Translations under genes and position numbers: made by a program
Shown: one piece after another, positions 26,568 through 36,005 of the stretch
Layout: the number at the start of each line of letters is the position of its first letter
Numbering within the stretch: position 1 is the first letter of the stretch
Notes under the pieces: model-generated
The model's input: only the letters and a program-made list of their open reading frames with translations
Database searches by the model: none
Told to the model about the DNA's origin: nothing
Origin: JBBECJ01 sp963763325
GTDB taxonomy: Bacteria; Chloroflexota; Chloroflexia; Thermomicrobiales; CFX8
NCBI GenBank assembly: GCA_963763325.1
Contig: CAVXOL010000018.1
Span: forward strand, 186,001-250,000
Length of the DNA stretch: 64,000 bases
Reading direction: 5' to 3'

Positions 26568-28342
26568 ATGACCGAGGATCGCAAACTCAGTGCTCTCTAC
26601 GACGATGTCCTTGATGGCAGACTCAACCGCCGCACCTTGCTAAAACGCGCAGCTCTGCTCGGCCTTGCCGCTCCTGTGATTTCAGGGCTGCTGGCTGCCT
26701 GCGGTGGCGATGACGATGACGACGACCCAACCGAGGCACCGGATGAGGCAACCTCGCCGCCGACAGGTGGAGACGCCAGCCCGGAAAGCAGCCCTGATGC
26801 CGAGGCAACCGAGCCGACCGGCGGCGCGACTGAGCCGAGCGGCACGACGGGCGAGGGCATCCGCGGTGGTCGCCTGCGGGTGGCCGGGACGGGCCAGCCA
26901 GCCGGACTGGATAACCAGTACATCGACTCAGCGCACCGTCACCATGATCACCTGGCACATGTACGAGGCCCTCTTCACCTTCGACGGTGACTACGAGACC
27001 GTTCCGATGCTGGCTGAGGCGATCGAGGTCAGTGAAGACGGATTGACCTCGACGATCACGCTGCGCCAGGGAGTGCCATTCCACACTGGTGACGAGATGG
27101 TCGCCGCTGACGTCATCGCCTCATTCAACCGCTGGGCGCCGGTCAGCAGTTCTGGGCCTGGCCATCCAGCCGAGCCTTGACAGCATCACCGAAATCGATC
27201 AATACACCGTCGAGTTCAAGCTGAACTCTCCACTGGCCGCCCTGCCAAGCATGATGGCGCGCCAGTCTCAGGGGCTCTCGATCCATCCCGCATCCATCAT
27301 GGAGGCGAACATGGACGCTCCGCTCGGGGACGATGGCTACATCGGAACCGGTCCGTACAAGTTCGTCGAGCGCCTGGCCGATCGCTACACCCTGCTCGCC
27401 CGCTTCGACGAATATGTCGGCGTCGACAGCCCGCCAAGTGGCTACGCCGGCAGCAAGGCCGCCTATTTCGATGAGATCGAGTTCATTCCGGTTCCGGACG
27501 AAGCGGCGCGTGTCGCCGGTCTTCAGTCCGGTGAATATCACTATCTCGAAGAGATCATTCCTGACCAGATCGAAGCCATTGGCGACGATCCTGCCGTCAA
27601 CATCGTGATCCTGCCACCGCGCAGTTACGGTGTTATCCCGCTGAACACCGCCGAAGGCATGTTTACCGACGTGCGGCTGCGCAAAGCCGTCCAGGCGGCG
27701 ATCTCGGTCGTGCCGAGTGGGCAGGCAACGCACGGCGATGGCTACTTCGAGCCAGGACCGGGTATCATGCTCCCACAGACGGCGTGGTTTTCAGAGGTGA
27801 GTTCCGAGTTCTACGATATCGGTGACCCCGAGCTGGCTGCGTCGCTTCTCGAAGAGGCTGGCTATGACGGGACGCCAATTCGGATCGTCTGCACTCAGGA
27901 GGATCTTGGCGACTACAACGCCGCTGTCGTTGCCCAGCAGCAACTCGAAGAGGCTGGCTTTGTCACTGACATTCAAGTGATGGATGAGGCGACGCTGGAT
28001 GAAGTCCTTGAAGACGATGCCGCCTGGGACATGACCACCGGCGCATACGTCTTCCGGCCGGATCCAATCCTGATCGCCGCCTTCGCCAGTTGCACTGCTG
28101 ACGGCGCATGGTGTTCTGACGAGAAGCTCGCCATCGTCGATCGGCTCAAGTCTGAGACAACGTTCGAGGCACGTTTCGCGGCGCTGGAAGACCTGCAGAA
28201 TCTCTGGTATGAAGAGGCTCCGGCCATCAAGCTGGTCGACAACTTCGGCGTTGCCGCGTTGGCATCAAACGTCAAGAATGCCATCGAATCGACGCACTTC
28301 GAGATCGAGCCGGAGTTCGTGAACTCCTGGTTCGAGGAATAG
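26568..28342 (+). CDS. ABC transporter solute-binding lipoprotein, family 5 (peptide/nickel type), frameshifted
   Basis: About 591 residues after repair, ATG at 26568. The leader has both a twin-arginine motif (NRRTLLKRAALLG) and a lipobox (LLAAC), then an Asp-rich stretch and an acidic Thr/Pro linker, so it is probably a Tat-exported lipoprotein. Family 5 features include MYEALFTFDGD, VPMLAEAIEV, LRQGVPFHTGD, DVIASFNRW, IGTGPYKFVE and RLRKAVQAAI. Two shifts, near 26938 and 27140, divide the N-terminal third. It heads an operon with two permeases. Ligands of the family are usually oligopeptides, sugars or metal chelates; this one cannot be assigned. Confidence 0.88.
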
Positions 28343-28354
28343 TAGCGAACCGTT

Positions 28355-28432
28355 GGTAAGGCGCGGGGCTGCCGGCGCCTTACCATCGGTCCTCAGCATC
28401 CCAGGTGACTGCTGAGCCAGGCGGTCACCTGG
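28355..28432 (+). terminator. Two hairpins in the gap between binding protein and permease
   Basis: GGTAAGGCGC (28355-28364) pairs with GCGCCTTACC (28375-28384). CCAGGTGAC (28401-28409) pairs with GTCACCTGG (28424-28432). Neither has a T-run. Such stems often stabilise the binding-protein mRNA or reduce read-through to the permeases. Confidence 0.65.
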
Positions 28433-28568
28433 GGGTTGGACACGAAACGGGGCTTACGTCGCGGGGTGATTCACAGGGGGGACTCGTGTCACGGGTGACA
28501 TTCGCAGAGATCGACTATCGGACACATCGGATGTGTCAACGCGCGCGCCGCTACGGGAGTGATATGTA

Positions 28569-29519
28569 ATGACGGCATACATCCTCCGACGGATCGCGCT
28601 CCTTGTTCCCGTACTCGTGATCGTTGGCATCGTCGTCTTCACCCTCGTGCATCTGACACCGGGCGACCCTGCCTCGATCATGTTGGGGCGAGAAGCGACC
28701 GAGGAGCAGAAGGACGCGCTGCGCGAACGGCTCGGCCTTGATGAACCCTTCCACATCCAATTTGTCGAATGGTTCGGCAACGCGATGATGCTCGATTTCG
28801 GCGAGTCACTCTTTCTTCAAATGCCAGTCACCGACGCACTGCTCGAACGCGTCCAGCCAACGGGCCTGCTGACGCTCTACTCACTGACGCTGGCGATCGT
28901 CATTGCCATACCATCTGGTGTAATCGCCGCCGTCAAGCGCAACTCGGTGATTGACCGATTCTTCATGGTCATGTCCATCAGTGGCGCGGCGATTCCCAGC
29001 TTCTTCCTCGGCATTCTCTGTATCCTGCTCTTCGCCGTTATCCTGGGCTGGCTGCCATCGGGCGGATACACGGATATCGGCGATGATCCCATCAAGCATT
29101 TCAAGTACATGATCCTGCCGACGTTCACGCTCGGCTTTTCGGCGGCCGGCCTGCTGGCGCGACTGGTGCGCTCAACGATGCTTGATGTTCTCAATGAGGA
29201 CTACGTGCGTACTGCCTATGCAAAGGGTCTGGCGAATCGGCGGGTCATCGTGGTCCACGCGCTTCGCAATGCGCTGATCCCGATCATGACAGTCATCGGC
29301 TTTACATTGGCCGGAATGCTTGGTGGCGCGATCGTCATCGAGACCGTCTTCAACCTCCCAGGTATGGGTCGGCTCCTGGTCCAAAGCGTTACGCGCAGAG
29401 ACTTCCCCGTCATCCAGGGCGCGGTGATGACAATCGCCGCGGTCGAGGTGATCGTGATGCTGTTCATCGATGTGCTGTACGTGTACGTTGATCCGAGGGT
29501 GCGCTATGGCTCTGACTAA
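28569..29519 (+). CDS. ABC transporter permease, DppB/OppB family
   Basis: 316 residues with six membrane spans. It starts MTAYILRRIALLVPVL, the typical N-terminus of the family, followed by VHLTPGDPA and DEPFHIQFVEW. The cytoplasmic EAA loop reads DYVRTAYAKGLANRRVIVVHALRNALIP, the contact site for an ATPase, with TVFNLPGMGRL after it. It forms the channel with the next gene, which it overlaps by 14 bases. Intact. Confidence 0.95.
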   Translation: MTAYILRRIALLVPVLVIVGIVVFTLVHLTPGDPASIMLGREATEEQKDALRERLGLDEPFHIQFVEWFGNAMMLDFGESLFLQMPVTDALLERVQPTGLLTLYSLTLAIVIAIPSGVIAAVKRNSVIDRFFMVMSISGAAIPSFFLGILCILLFAVILGWLPSGGYTDIGDDPIKHFKYMILPTFTLGFSAAGLLARLVRSTMLDVLNEDYVRTAYAKGLANRRVIVVHALRNALIPIMTVIGFTLAGMLGGAIVIETVFNLPGMGRLLVQSVTRRDFPVIQGAVMTIAAVEVIVMLFIDVLYVYVDPRVRYGSD

Positions 29520-30426
29520 GACCTCAGAGGGGCTCGCAGGGGCTCCGCGGCGAAGACGAGTCGGTTCCGGCTGTCGTCGATCACGCCTGCATCACGCTAC
29601 TACTGGATTCGCCTGCTGCTGGAGAATCCGTCCGGCGCTGGCGAGCCTCTGCTTCGTTGCAGTGCTGCTGATCCTCGCGGTCTTCGCGCCGATTATCGCG
29701 AACCACGATCCGAAGTTCGTTGACCCGGCCGTTCGTCTTCAGGCGCCGTCCTCGGAGCACTAGTTCGGCACGGATGACCTGGGCCGCGATGTCTTCAGTC
29801 GCGTCGTCTACGGCACGCGAATATCGTTGCTTGTTGGTTCCACCGTCATGGTCGGCGCGATCTTTCTCGGGTCCGTGATTGGTCTGGTTGCTGGCTTTTA
29901 CGCGAAGCTCGACAACTGGATCATGCGAGTCATGGACGGGTTGGAGGCATTCCCGAGTATTCTGCTGGCGATCGCAATCATGGCGACACTCGGGCCGGCG
30001 GTCGAGAATGTCATCGTTGCACTGGCGGTCGTCTACGCTCCGAACATCGCCCGATTGGTACGTAGCACGACGCTGATGAACAAGCGCCAGCCATACGTCG
30101 AGTCCGCCCGTGCAATCGGGATGCGCGACATGGCGATCCTGCGGAAGTACGTCTTCATGAACTCGCTATCGCCGTTGATCGTCCAGGGGACGTTCGTGGT
30201 CGCATTCGGCATCCTGGCCGAAGCGTCACTCTCATTCCTCGGCGCCGGTGTCCCACCTGAGACGCCAACATGGGGAAGTATGGTGAGCAGCGGTCAACCG
30301 AGACTTCAACAGGCGTGGTGGATCTCCGTTTTCCCGGGTTCGCTGCTGTTCCTGACGGTTCTGGCCATGAACCTGCTCGGTGATGGACTACGCGACGCGC
30401 TTGACCCGCGCTCGCGAAGGCGCTGA
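29506..30426 (+). CDS. ABC transporter permease, DppC/OppC family, with in-frame stop and frameshifts
   Basis: About 306 residues. After the first membrane span the conserved HxFGTDDLGRDVFSR motif is interrupted: TAG at 29761-29763 takes the place of the residue before FGTDD, most easily a TGG (Trp) to TAG change. A short stretch upstream (RYYWIRLLLENPS) is in another frame, so two compensating indels lie near 29590 and 29632. The rest is normal, with the EAA loop YVESARAIGMRDMAILRKYVF and SFLGAGVPPETPTWG. It is either sequencing error or a real defect; the intact permease and binding protein favour error. No ATP-binding subunit follows. Confidence 0.85.
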
Positions 30427-30461
30427 CACGTCGATAACCGCAACCAGACCAAACGAATCGC

Positions 30462-30488
30462 TCGGCACCTCAATCAATGGGGTGCCGA
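30462..30488 (+). terminator. Hairpin after the ABC operon
   Basis: TCGGCACC (30462-30469) and GGTGCCGA (30481-30488) form an 8-bp stem with an 11-base loop, 36 bases after the permease stop. No U-tract. The rest of this 294-base gap shows no gene or recognisable riboswitch. Confidence 0.55.
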
Positions 30489-30720
30489 AATGTTGTGCCT
30501 GCGAATCACGCTGCCTCCTCCGTGTGTCCCCTTCCCATCCAGCGGTCTCGGGAATGACGGATGGCTAACCGAATCCGGTACCACTGGATGACGCCGCGCC
30601 TAGCGACGCCACGTAGCATTGGGTGACGGGGAACTGCGCGTTCCGAGCGAGGCTACGGGCTGGTGCAGAGATCGAAATCACAAGTAATGTGGTAACTGCC
30701 CTAGGAATGATGAGTACAAT

Positions 30721-33101
30721 ATGCTCCGAATCGCCCGAAGGCTTCGTCATGACCAGTTCCTTGCGACCATCGCTGTCATCATCGTCGCCGCCATAACATT
30801 CGGCCTCCTCGCGCTACTCGCAGGCAATGAACGCTCGAACGTCGAAACCCAGTCACGCCTGGATGACCTTCAATCATATGTCTACAGGCTCGGAGCGATT
30901 CACGGTGCCGTCGCCACATCCGACGTCGTGAACGACGCCGAGATTGTGACCTTCGAGCGGCTACGGATAGAGGTAGCTACCGCACTCACTGCATTCGAAT
31001 CTCGCGTCGGAGATACTGCCGAGTACCGCGACCTCGCCGAACGCTTCAACCGCTACATTGCAGCCATCGACGCGATGATCGTGTGCTGTACGCTCCGGCG
31101 ATGTGCCCGCAGCCAACTCTCCTGAAAAGCTTCAAGCATCGCGTGCCGTCGTCGAACTTGTTGCGGACGTACGGGAACTTCGCGAAGATCTCATGACTGA
31201 TACGGCAAGTGCCTATCGGCTTACGCGGATCGGGTATGGGGGAGCGATCGCCTTTCTGGTCGCGTCGGTCCTCGTCATCACTCACTCGACCGAGCGCCGA
31301 TTGCGCAGGGCGCTACTGGACGAAGTGCGCCTACGTGCGGCCCACCAGCAGGAACGCCAGTTCAGCGCGCTGGTCGAGAACATATCCGACTCTATCATCG
31401 TCCTCGACACCAGTGGAAACGTCGTATATGCCAGCCCGACCGTCGAACACACACTTGGCTATCCGATCGCGGACGTGGTCGGTGCGAGCATCATGGACCT
31501 GCTCCATCCCGAAGATCTTGAGAAGAACGATCAGACGCTCCAGGCCATCGTTGAAGGCGGTGCCGGTACTAAAGGCGTGACGGCTGTCGTCCGCGCGCGC
31601 CGGATGGACGGCAGCTGGACCTGGATCGAGGCGGTCGCGACCAACCGTCTGGACGTTCCAGGTGTTGAAGGCATCGTCGTCAATGCTCGCGATGTTAGCG
31701 AGCGGCTACGCGTCGAAGAGCAACTCCGTTTCCACGCCCTCCACGATCCGTTGACCGGCCTCGTCAATCGGACCGTCCTGACTGAGCATGTCGGCGTCGC
31801 TCTCCAGCGCAGCAGGCGACAAGGATCATCGTTCGCCGTCATGTTCATCGACCTCGATAACTTCAAGCTGATCAACGACACCTGGGGACACGGCGTTGGT
31901 GACGAGTTGCTGGTTGGAGTCGCGGATCGGCTCCGGACCGTCCTGCGTGGAGGAGACACTGCCGCGCGGTTTGGCGGCGATGAGTTCGTGCTAATCGTCG
32001 AAGACATCCCCGACGCCAACGCTGCCCAGTCAGTCGCAGACCGAGTCCATCAGGCACTATCCAGTCCGTTCGCCACCAGCAATCAGGAGTTCTTCACGTC
32101 CGCCAGCATCGGAATCTTCGTCGCGGATCATACCGATGACCTCACGATCGAGGACATGCTTCGCTATGCGGATACTGCGATGTACCGTGCGAAGCGCGAC
32201 GGACGCAATCGGTCGGTTGTCTACACGCCCGGAGCCGGCACGTCCAACGCCGACCGTCTGTCGATGGAGACTGCATTGCGTCGTGGCATCGAGCGCGACG
32301 AGCTCGAATTGCAATACCAGCCGATCATCTCCAGCCGCAACGAGCGTATCGTCGCATTCGAGGCGCTGCTACGCTGGCGGCAGCCGGAATCTAGGCCCCG
32401 TTCCGCCTGGAGTCTTTATTCCAATTGCCGAAGAAACCGGCCTGATCCTTCCAATCGGCGACTGGGTACTGGACACTGCCTGCGCGCAGCTCGCCAGCTG
32501 GCGTGAGCAGTTTGGCGACGCGACTCCTCGCATCAGTGTCAACTTCTCAACGCGCCAGATCCGCGAATCGGGGCTGGTTGCAAAGATCGGAGAGACACTC
32601 CAGCGACACCACCTGACCGGCGACTGCCTGATGCTTGAGATCACCGAGTCCGCCCTGATGGGCGACCTCACGGATGCCCGGGAGGTGTTGGAGGCACTCC
32701 ACGAGCTCGGCGTTCAGATTGCGCTGGACGACTTTGGGACTGGCTACTCGTCGCTGGCATATATACACGACCTCCCGATTGACATCCTGAAGATCGCGCG
32801 CTCCTTCATCGCCGACTCGACCGCACGAGCCGGTGGCCGGGCGATTGTGAGTGGCATCATCGATCTGGCCCACGCGCTCGACATGCGAACAGTCGCCGAA
32901 GGAGTTGAAACTGGAGATCAGTTCACGTTGTTACGGGATGCCGGCTCGGACTTCGCTCAAGGATTCTATCTGCATCGGCCAATGCCGGCTGAAGCCGCCC
33001 AACAGCTCGTCACCGACCGTCTCACGACCAGACGTCGAGTCGATACCATTCCGACTGAAAAGCCGGAATCAGCCAACCAGCTCCTCGTCGCCAGCGACTG
33101 A
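30721..33101 (+). CDS. Membrane PAS-GGDEF-EAL protein (cyclic di-GMP turnover), frameshifted
   Basis: About 793 residues. An N-terminal sensor region is framed by two membrane helices (residues about 12-35 and 175-195). A PAS domain follows (FSALVENISDSIIVLDTSG to VNARDVSERL), then a GGDEF domain with intact ARFGGDEFVL (diguanylate cyclase), then an EAL domain with FEALLRW, VNFSTRQ, EITESAL, DDFGTGYSSL, AEGVETGDQ and AQGFYLHRP. The usual KID of the EAL domain reads KIA (DILKIARSFI), so one conserved acidic residue is lost and phosphodiesterase activity may be reduced. Two shifts, near 31110 and 32395, split the gene. No target protein lies nearby. Confidence 0.88.
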
Positions 33102-33200
33102 CAATGGATACGCCCGTGAGCATCCAGCAGATGTGTTGCCACCATCGTCATCAGTAGAAGCGGGTCGTTGCTTCTCAACTCGCACTGCGAGCCGCAAAGT

Positions 33201-33230
33201 GACGCGCCTCCTGGATCCAGGAGGCGCGTC
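33201..33230. terminator. Bidirectional terminator hairpin, perfect 30-base palindrome
   Basis: GACGCGCCTCCTGGATCCAG and its completion to 33230 form a perfect palindrome between the convergent GGDEF-EAL and FAH-hydrolase genes. Plus-strand sequence after it is TCTAAATG, so no long U-tract. Confidence 0.75.
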
Positions 33231-33263
33231 TCTAAATGTCGATTCGGTGATATTCAGCCGAGG

Positions 33264-34157
33264 CTACGACGTCCCGACCGAGCGTACGCGATTGGCCATC
33301 TCCTGATCAATCCCGCGCGCCCACTCGCGCTTCTGCGGGTCAACGACGCTGACGTTCAGCTTGCCGATCTTCTCGATCTCCATCTCGAGCTGATCGCCAT
33401 CCTGCATCGCACCAAGCCCCTGATGGTTCGTACCGCAGATCAGCACGTCACCCGGAACGAGCGTCATATAGCCGGTGATGAACGACAGCACCTCGACGAC
33501 CGGGTATTCCATGTCGCTCGTGCTGTAGTCCTGGCGCAGTTCGCCGTTCACCTTCATCGTGACCCGCAGGTTCTGCGGGTCAGGTACCTCGTCGGTCGTC
33601 ACGATAGCTGGACCGAGTGGCGTGAAGGTGTCGAATGACTTGCCCATGCGGCTCGGACCCATCCGGCCCATCCCGCGAGCCGAAACGTCGATCCCACAGG
33701 TGTAGCCGGCCAGGTACTCAAGCGCCCGCTCGTCGGCCGGCAGATTCTTCGCCCGTCGCCCGACAACCAGTCCCAACTCAGCCTCGTGATGGAAGATCGT
33801 CGCCGGGTGGTTCGGCAGAATGACCGTCCCGCCCGGACCGATCACCGACTCGGGGCTCTCAAGGAACATGTCCTGTGTCTGCCGCTCGCGGTTAGTGCCT
33901 TCCATGTAGTTCCCGAAAGCCGCGATCAGCTTCGGTGGGCGAGGCACCGGCGCCTGCAGGCCGGTGACCGGCTTCGCCTCGCCATTCGCAGCCAGCTCTT
34001 CGACCTGCCCCCGGCGGTCCATGAAGACCGAAAGGACACGCGGCATCCGGTCCTTCGCGGTTCGGTATCGGATATCCTCGAACGCGGACGACACGTCCAC
34101 CACGCCGCCGTCGCGCTCGACCCCAATCCGATCGTCGCTCGTCAACACCAGCCTCAT
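33264..34157 (-). CDS. Fumarylacetoacetate hydrolase (FAH) family protein, copy 2 of 2
   Basis: 297 residues, ATG at 34157 overlapping the previous gene's stop (ATGA). The FAH fold shows KLIAAFGNYMEG, the metal-binding FHHEAELGLVVGR (Glu-x-Glu), GIDVSARG and KSFDTFTPLGP. GDVLICGTNHQGLG closes the active site. Members act on acylpyruvates, 2-hydroxyhepta-dienedioates or related diketo acids. Its partner upstream is clearly related, so the pair came from duplication and may act on successive or similar compounds. The substrate is not known. Confidence 0.87.
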   Translation of the reverse strand: MRLVLTSDDRIGVERDGGVVDVSSAFEDIRYRTAKDRMPRVLSVFMDRRGQVEELAANGEAKPVTGLQAPVPRPPKLIAAFGNYMEGTNRERQTQDMFLESPESVIGPGGTVILPNHPATIFHHEAELGLVVGRRAKNLPADERALEYLAGYTCGIDVSARGMGRMGPSRMGKSFDTFTPLGPAIVTTDEVPDPQNLRVTMKVNGELRQDYSTSDMEYPVVEVLSFITGYMTLVPGDVLICGTNHQGLGAMQDGDQLEMEIEKIGKLNVSVVDPQKREWARGIDQEMANRVRSVGTS

Positions 34158-35092
34158 GAAGACGCCCTCCCAGTCAGCTCTGAGCCTTCCCGGCCGGAAC
34201 CTGTCTCGCGGACTCGCCGCGCCATCTCTTCGTCGATCCCGCGCTTCCATGCGCGCTCGTGCTCGTCCTTCACGTAGAGCGTGAAGCCTCCGATGCCCGA
34301 GATTGACGTCTTGACGGCGTCGCCCTCCTGCATCGAGCCGAGACCCTGGTGGTTCGTACCGCAGCAGATCACGTCGCCAGGATTGAGCGTCGTGATCGAG
34401 GAGAGATACGTCATCAACTCCTTGATCGGCGTCTCCATGTCACTGGTCTGATAGTCCTGGCGCAGCTCGCCGCCGACATCGACCGTGACGTGCAGCGTTT
34501 GCGGGTCCGGAATCTCGTCAGCCGTCGTGATCCACGGCCCGAAGCCCGCGAATGTGTCGAACGACTTGCCGAGGAAGCTGTTGATGCCCGACCGCCCCAG
34601 GCCACGGGCGGAGACATCGTTGAAAGCGGTGTAGCCGAAGATAGCATCCATCGCCTCGTCCTCGGAAAGGTCCTTCGCTGTCCTGCCGACGACAACCGCA
34701 ATCTCCGCCTCGTGGTGAAAGATGTCTGCCTGATGTGGCGGCAGGATGACGGTGTCGCCGTCGCCGGAAATTCCCTCCGGATTCTTGAAGAAGATGTCCA
34801 GAATCTGCTTCGGCCGGTCGGTTCCCTCGCGGTAGTTGCCGATCAGGCAGATGATCTTCGTCGGCCGCACCACCGGCGACTGCAACTTAACCTGGTCCAG
34901 CGCCTTCCCGCCTCCGGCTGACGCCCGGTTCTCCAGTTCCCCTTTGAGATCATCCCAGTGGGTGATCAGATCCGGAAGCAGGTCTTCCGGACCCAGCGGG
35001 TCGTACTGCTGGAGGAGATCGGTTATGTCGACCATCGTCTCGTCGTTCGCCACGACGCCCATTCGGTGGTCATCGAATGTGGCAATCCTCAT
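34154..35092 (-). CDS. Fumarylacetoacetate hydrolase (FAH) family protein, copy 1 of 2
   Basis: 312 residues starting MRIATFDDHRMG at 35092 behind GGGAGG; the ATG five codons upstream lies on the ribosome site itself. KIICLIGNYREG, IFHHEAEIAVVVGR, NDVSARGLGR, KSFDTFAGFGP and GDVICCGTNHQGLG mirror the downstream paralogue. The extra length is in the N-terminal domain. It is coupled to the downstream copy by a 4-base overlap. It is likely a diketo-acid hydrolase or decarboxylase of aromatic or sugar-acid catabolism, without further clues nearby. Confidence 0.87.
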   Translation of the reverse strand: MRIATFDDHRMGVVANDETMVDITDLLQQYDPLGPEDLLPDLITHWDDLKGELENRASAGGGKALDQVKLQSPVVRPTKIICLIGNYREGTDRPKQILDIFFKNPEGISGDGDTVILPPHQADIFHHEAEIAVVVGRTAKDLSEDEAMDAIFGYTAFNDVSARGLGRSGINSFLGKSFDTFAGFGPWITTADEIPDPQTLHVTVDVGGELRQDYQTSDMETPIKELMTYLSSITTLNPGDVICCGTNHQGLGSMQEGDAVKTSISGIGGFTLYVKDEHERAWKRGIDEEMARRVRETGSGREGSELTGRASS

Positions 35093-35217
35093 CGCCCGTC
35101 CTCCCAATCATCGGAACGCGCAAGCACGCGTCACTCGCCGATGGCACTTCTTCCCACGGATTCGAGAATCTGTCAATAGAATTCCGATGGATTCCGTCGA
35201 ATTGAGCCGGTCTGCGG

Positions 35218-35269
35218 CCCCAGTTCGTCTATCACAGGGGCGCTGACGACTGAGGATCTGGAACTGGGG
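35218..35269 (-). terminator. Long-loop inverted repeat after pgl
   Basis: CCCCAGTTC (35218-35226) and GAACTGGGG (35261-35269) are perfect inverted copies with a 34-base loop. It lies just past the end of the pentose phosphate operon; a terminator role is only a guess. Confidence 0.4.
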
Positions 35270-35279
35270 TGTCGGCTTC

Positions 35280-36005
35280 CTACCGCGGCAGCTGTCCCGC
35301 CGCCGCCTCATCCAGCAGCCAGATCATCTGCCCCTCAGGTTGGACGAGACCAGCCGGTGGCTTGTCTGGCTCGTTCGGATCGAAGATTCGGCGGATAGCC
35401 TCGGCCTTATTCTCACCGCTGACGAGAACCAGTGTCATCTTTGCGGCATTGAAGATCGGATACGTCAGCGTCACCCGCCACCTCTGCATCTGCGGGACGA
35501 AAGTAGCGGCAACCCAGCGCTCGTGTTCCTCGATCGCGGACGTTCCCGGAAAGAGCGATGCCGTGTGACCATCAGCGCCGACGCCGAGAATAACCAGGTC
35601 GAAGCGGGGAACGTCCGGATGGGCAACGCCGAACGATTCCTTCAGGACCCGTTCGTACTCTTCGGCGGCCTCGCCAGGGTCGAGCTCTCCGCGTATCCGG
35701 TGAATCTGCACCGACGGAATCCCCACCCGGTCCAGCAGCGTCTCCTTTGCCATCCGGAAGTTGCTCTCTTCGTGGTCCGGTGGCACCATCCGTTCGTCGC
35801 CCCAGTAGACATGGACCTTTGACCAGTCGATCCCGTCGGACTCGGTTAGCAGCTCGTGCAGACGAATCGGCGTCGAGCCGCCTGAGAGCGCGATCCGAAT
35901 GTCCTGGCCGGTCGTCGTCGCGCGCAACACCTCGGCCGCGTGCCGGGCTGCCGCCTCCTGAAGGCCGTCTACCAGCTCAAAGACCTGGATCTCTCTGTCA
36001 GCCAT
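35280..36005 (-). CDS. pgl: 6-phosphogluconolactonase
   Basis: Hydrolyses 6-phosphogluconolactone to 6-phosphogluconate, between Zwf and Gnd. Intact, 241 residues. IALSGGSTP binds the phosphate; VYWGDERMVPPDHEESNFRM is the family signature; ILGVGADGHTASLFPG holds the catalytic His; SGENKAEAI follows. The ATG overlaps the opcA stop by 8 bases. It is the last gene of the operon. Confidence 0.96.
   Translation of the reverse strand: MADREIQVFELVDGLQEAAARHAAEVLRATTTGQDIRIALSGGSTPIRLHELLTESDGIDWSKVHVYWGDERMVPPDHEESNFRMAKETLLDRVGIPSVQIHRIRGELDPGEAAEEYERVLKESFGVAHPDVPRFDLVILGVGADGHTASLFPGTSAIEEHERWVAATFVPQMQRWRVTLTYPIFNAAKMTLVLVSGENKAEAIRRIFDPNEPDKPPAGLVQPEGQMIWLLDEAAAGQLPR

Noticed and set aside
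30540..30720. Cyclic di-GMP riboswitch upstream of the GGDEF-EAL gene
   Set aside because: The conserved GEMM tetraloop and receptor core are not seen in this leader; only irregular GC-rich sequence is visible.
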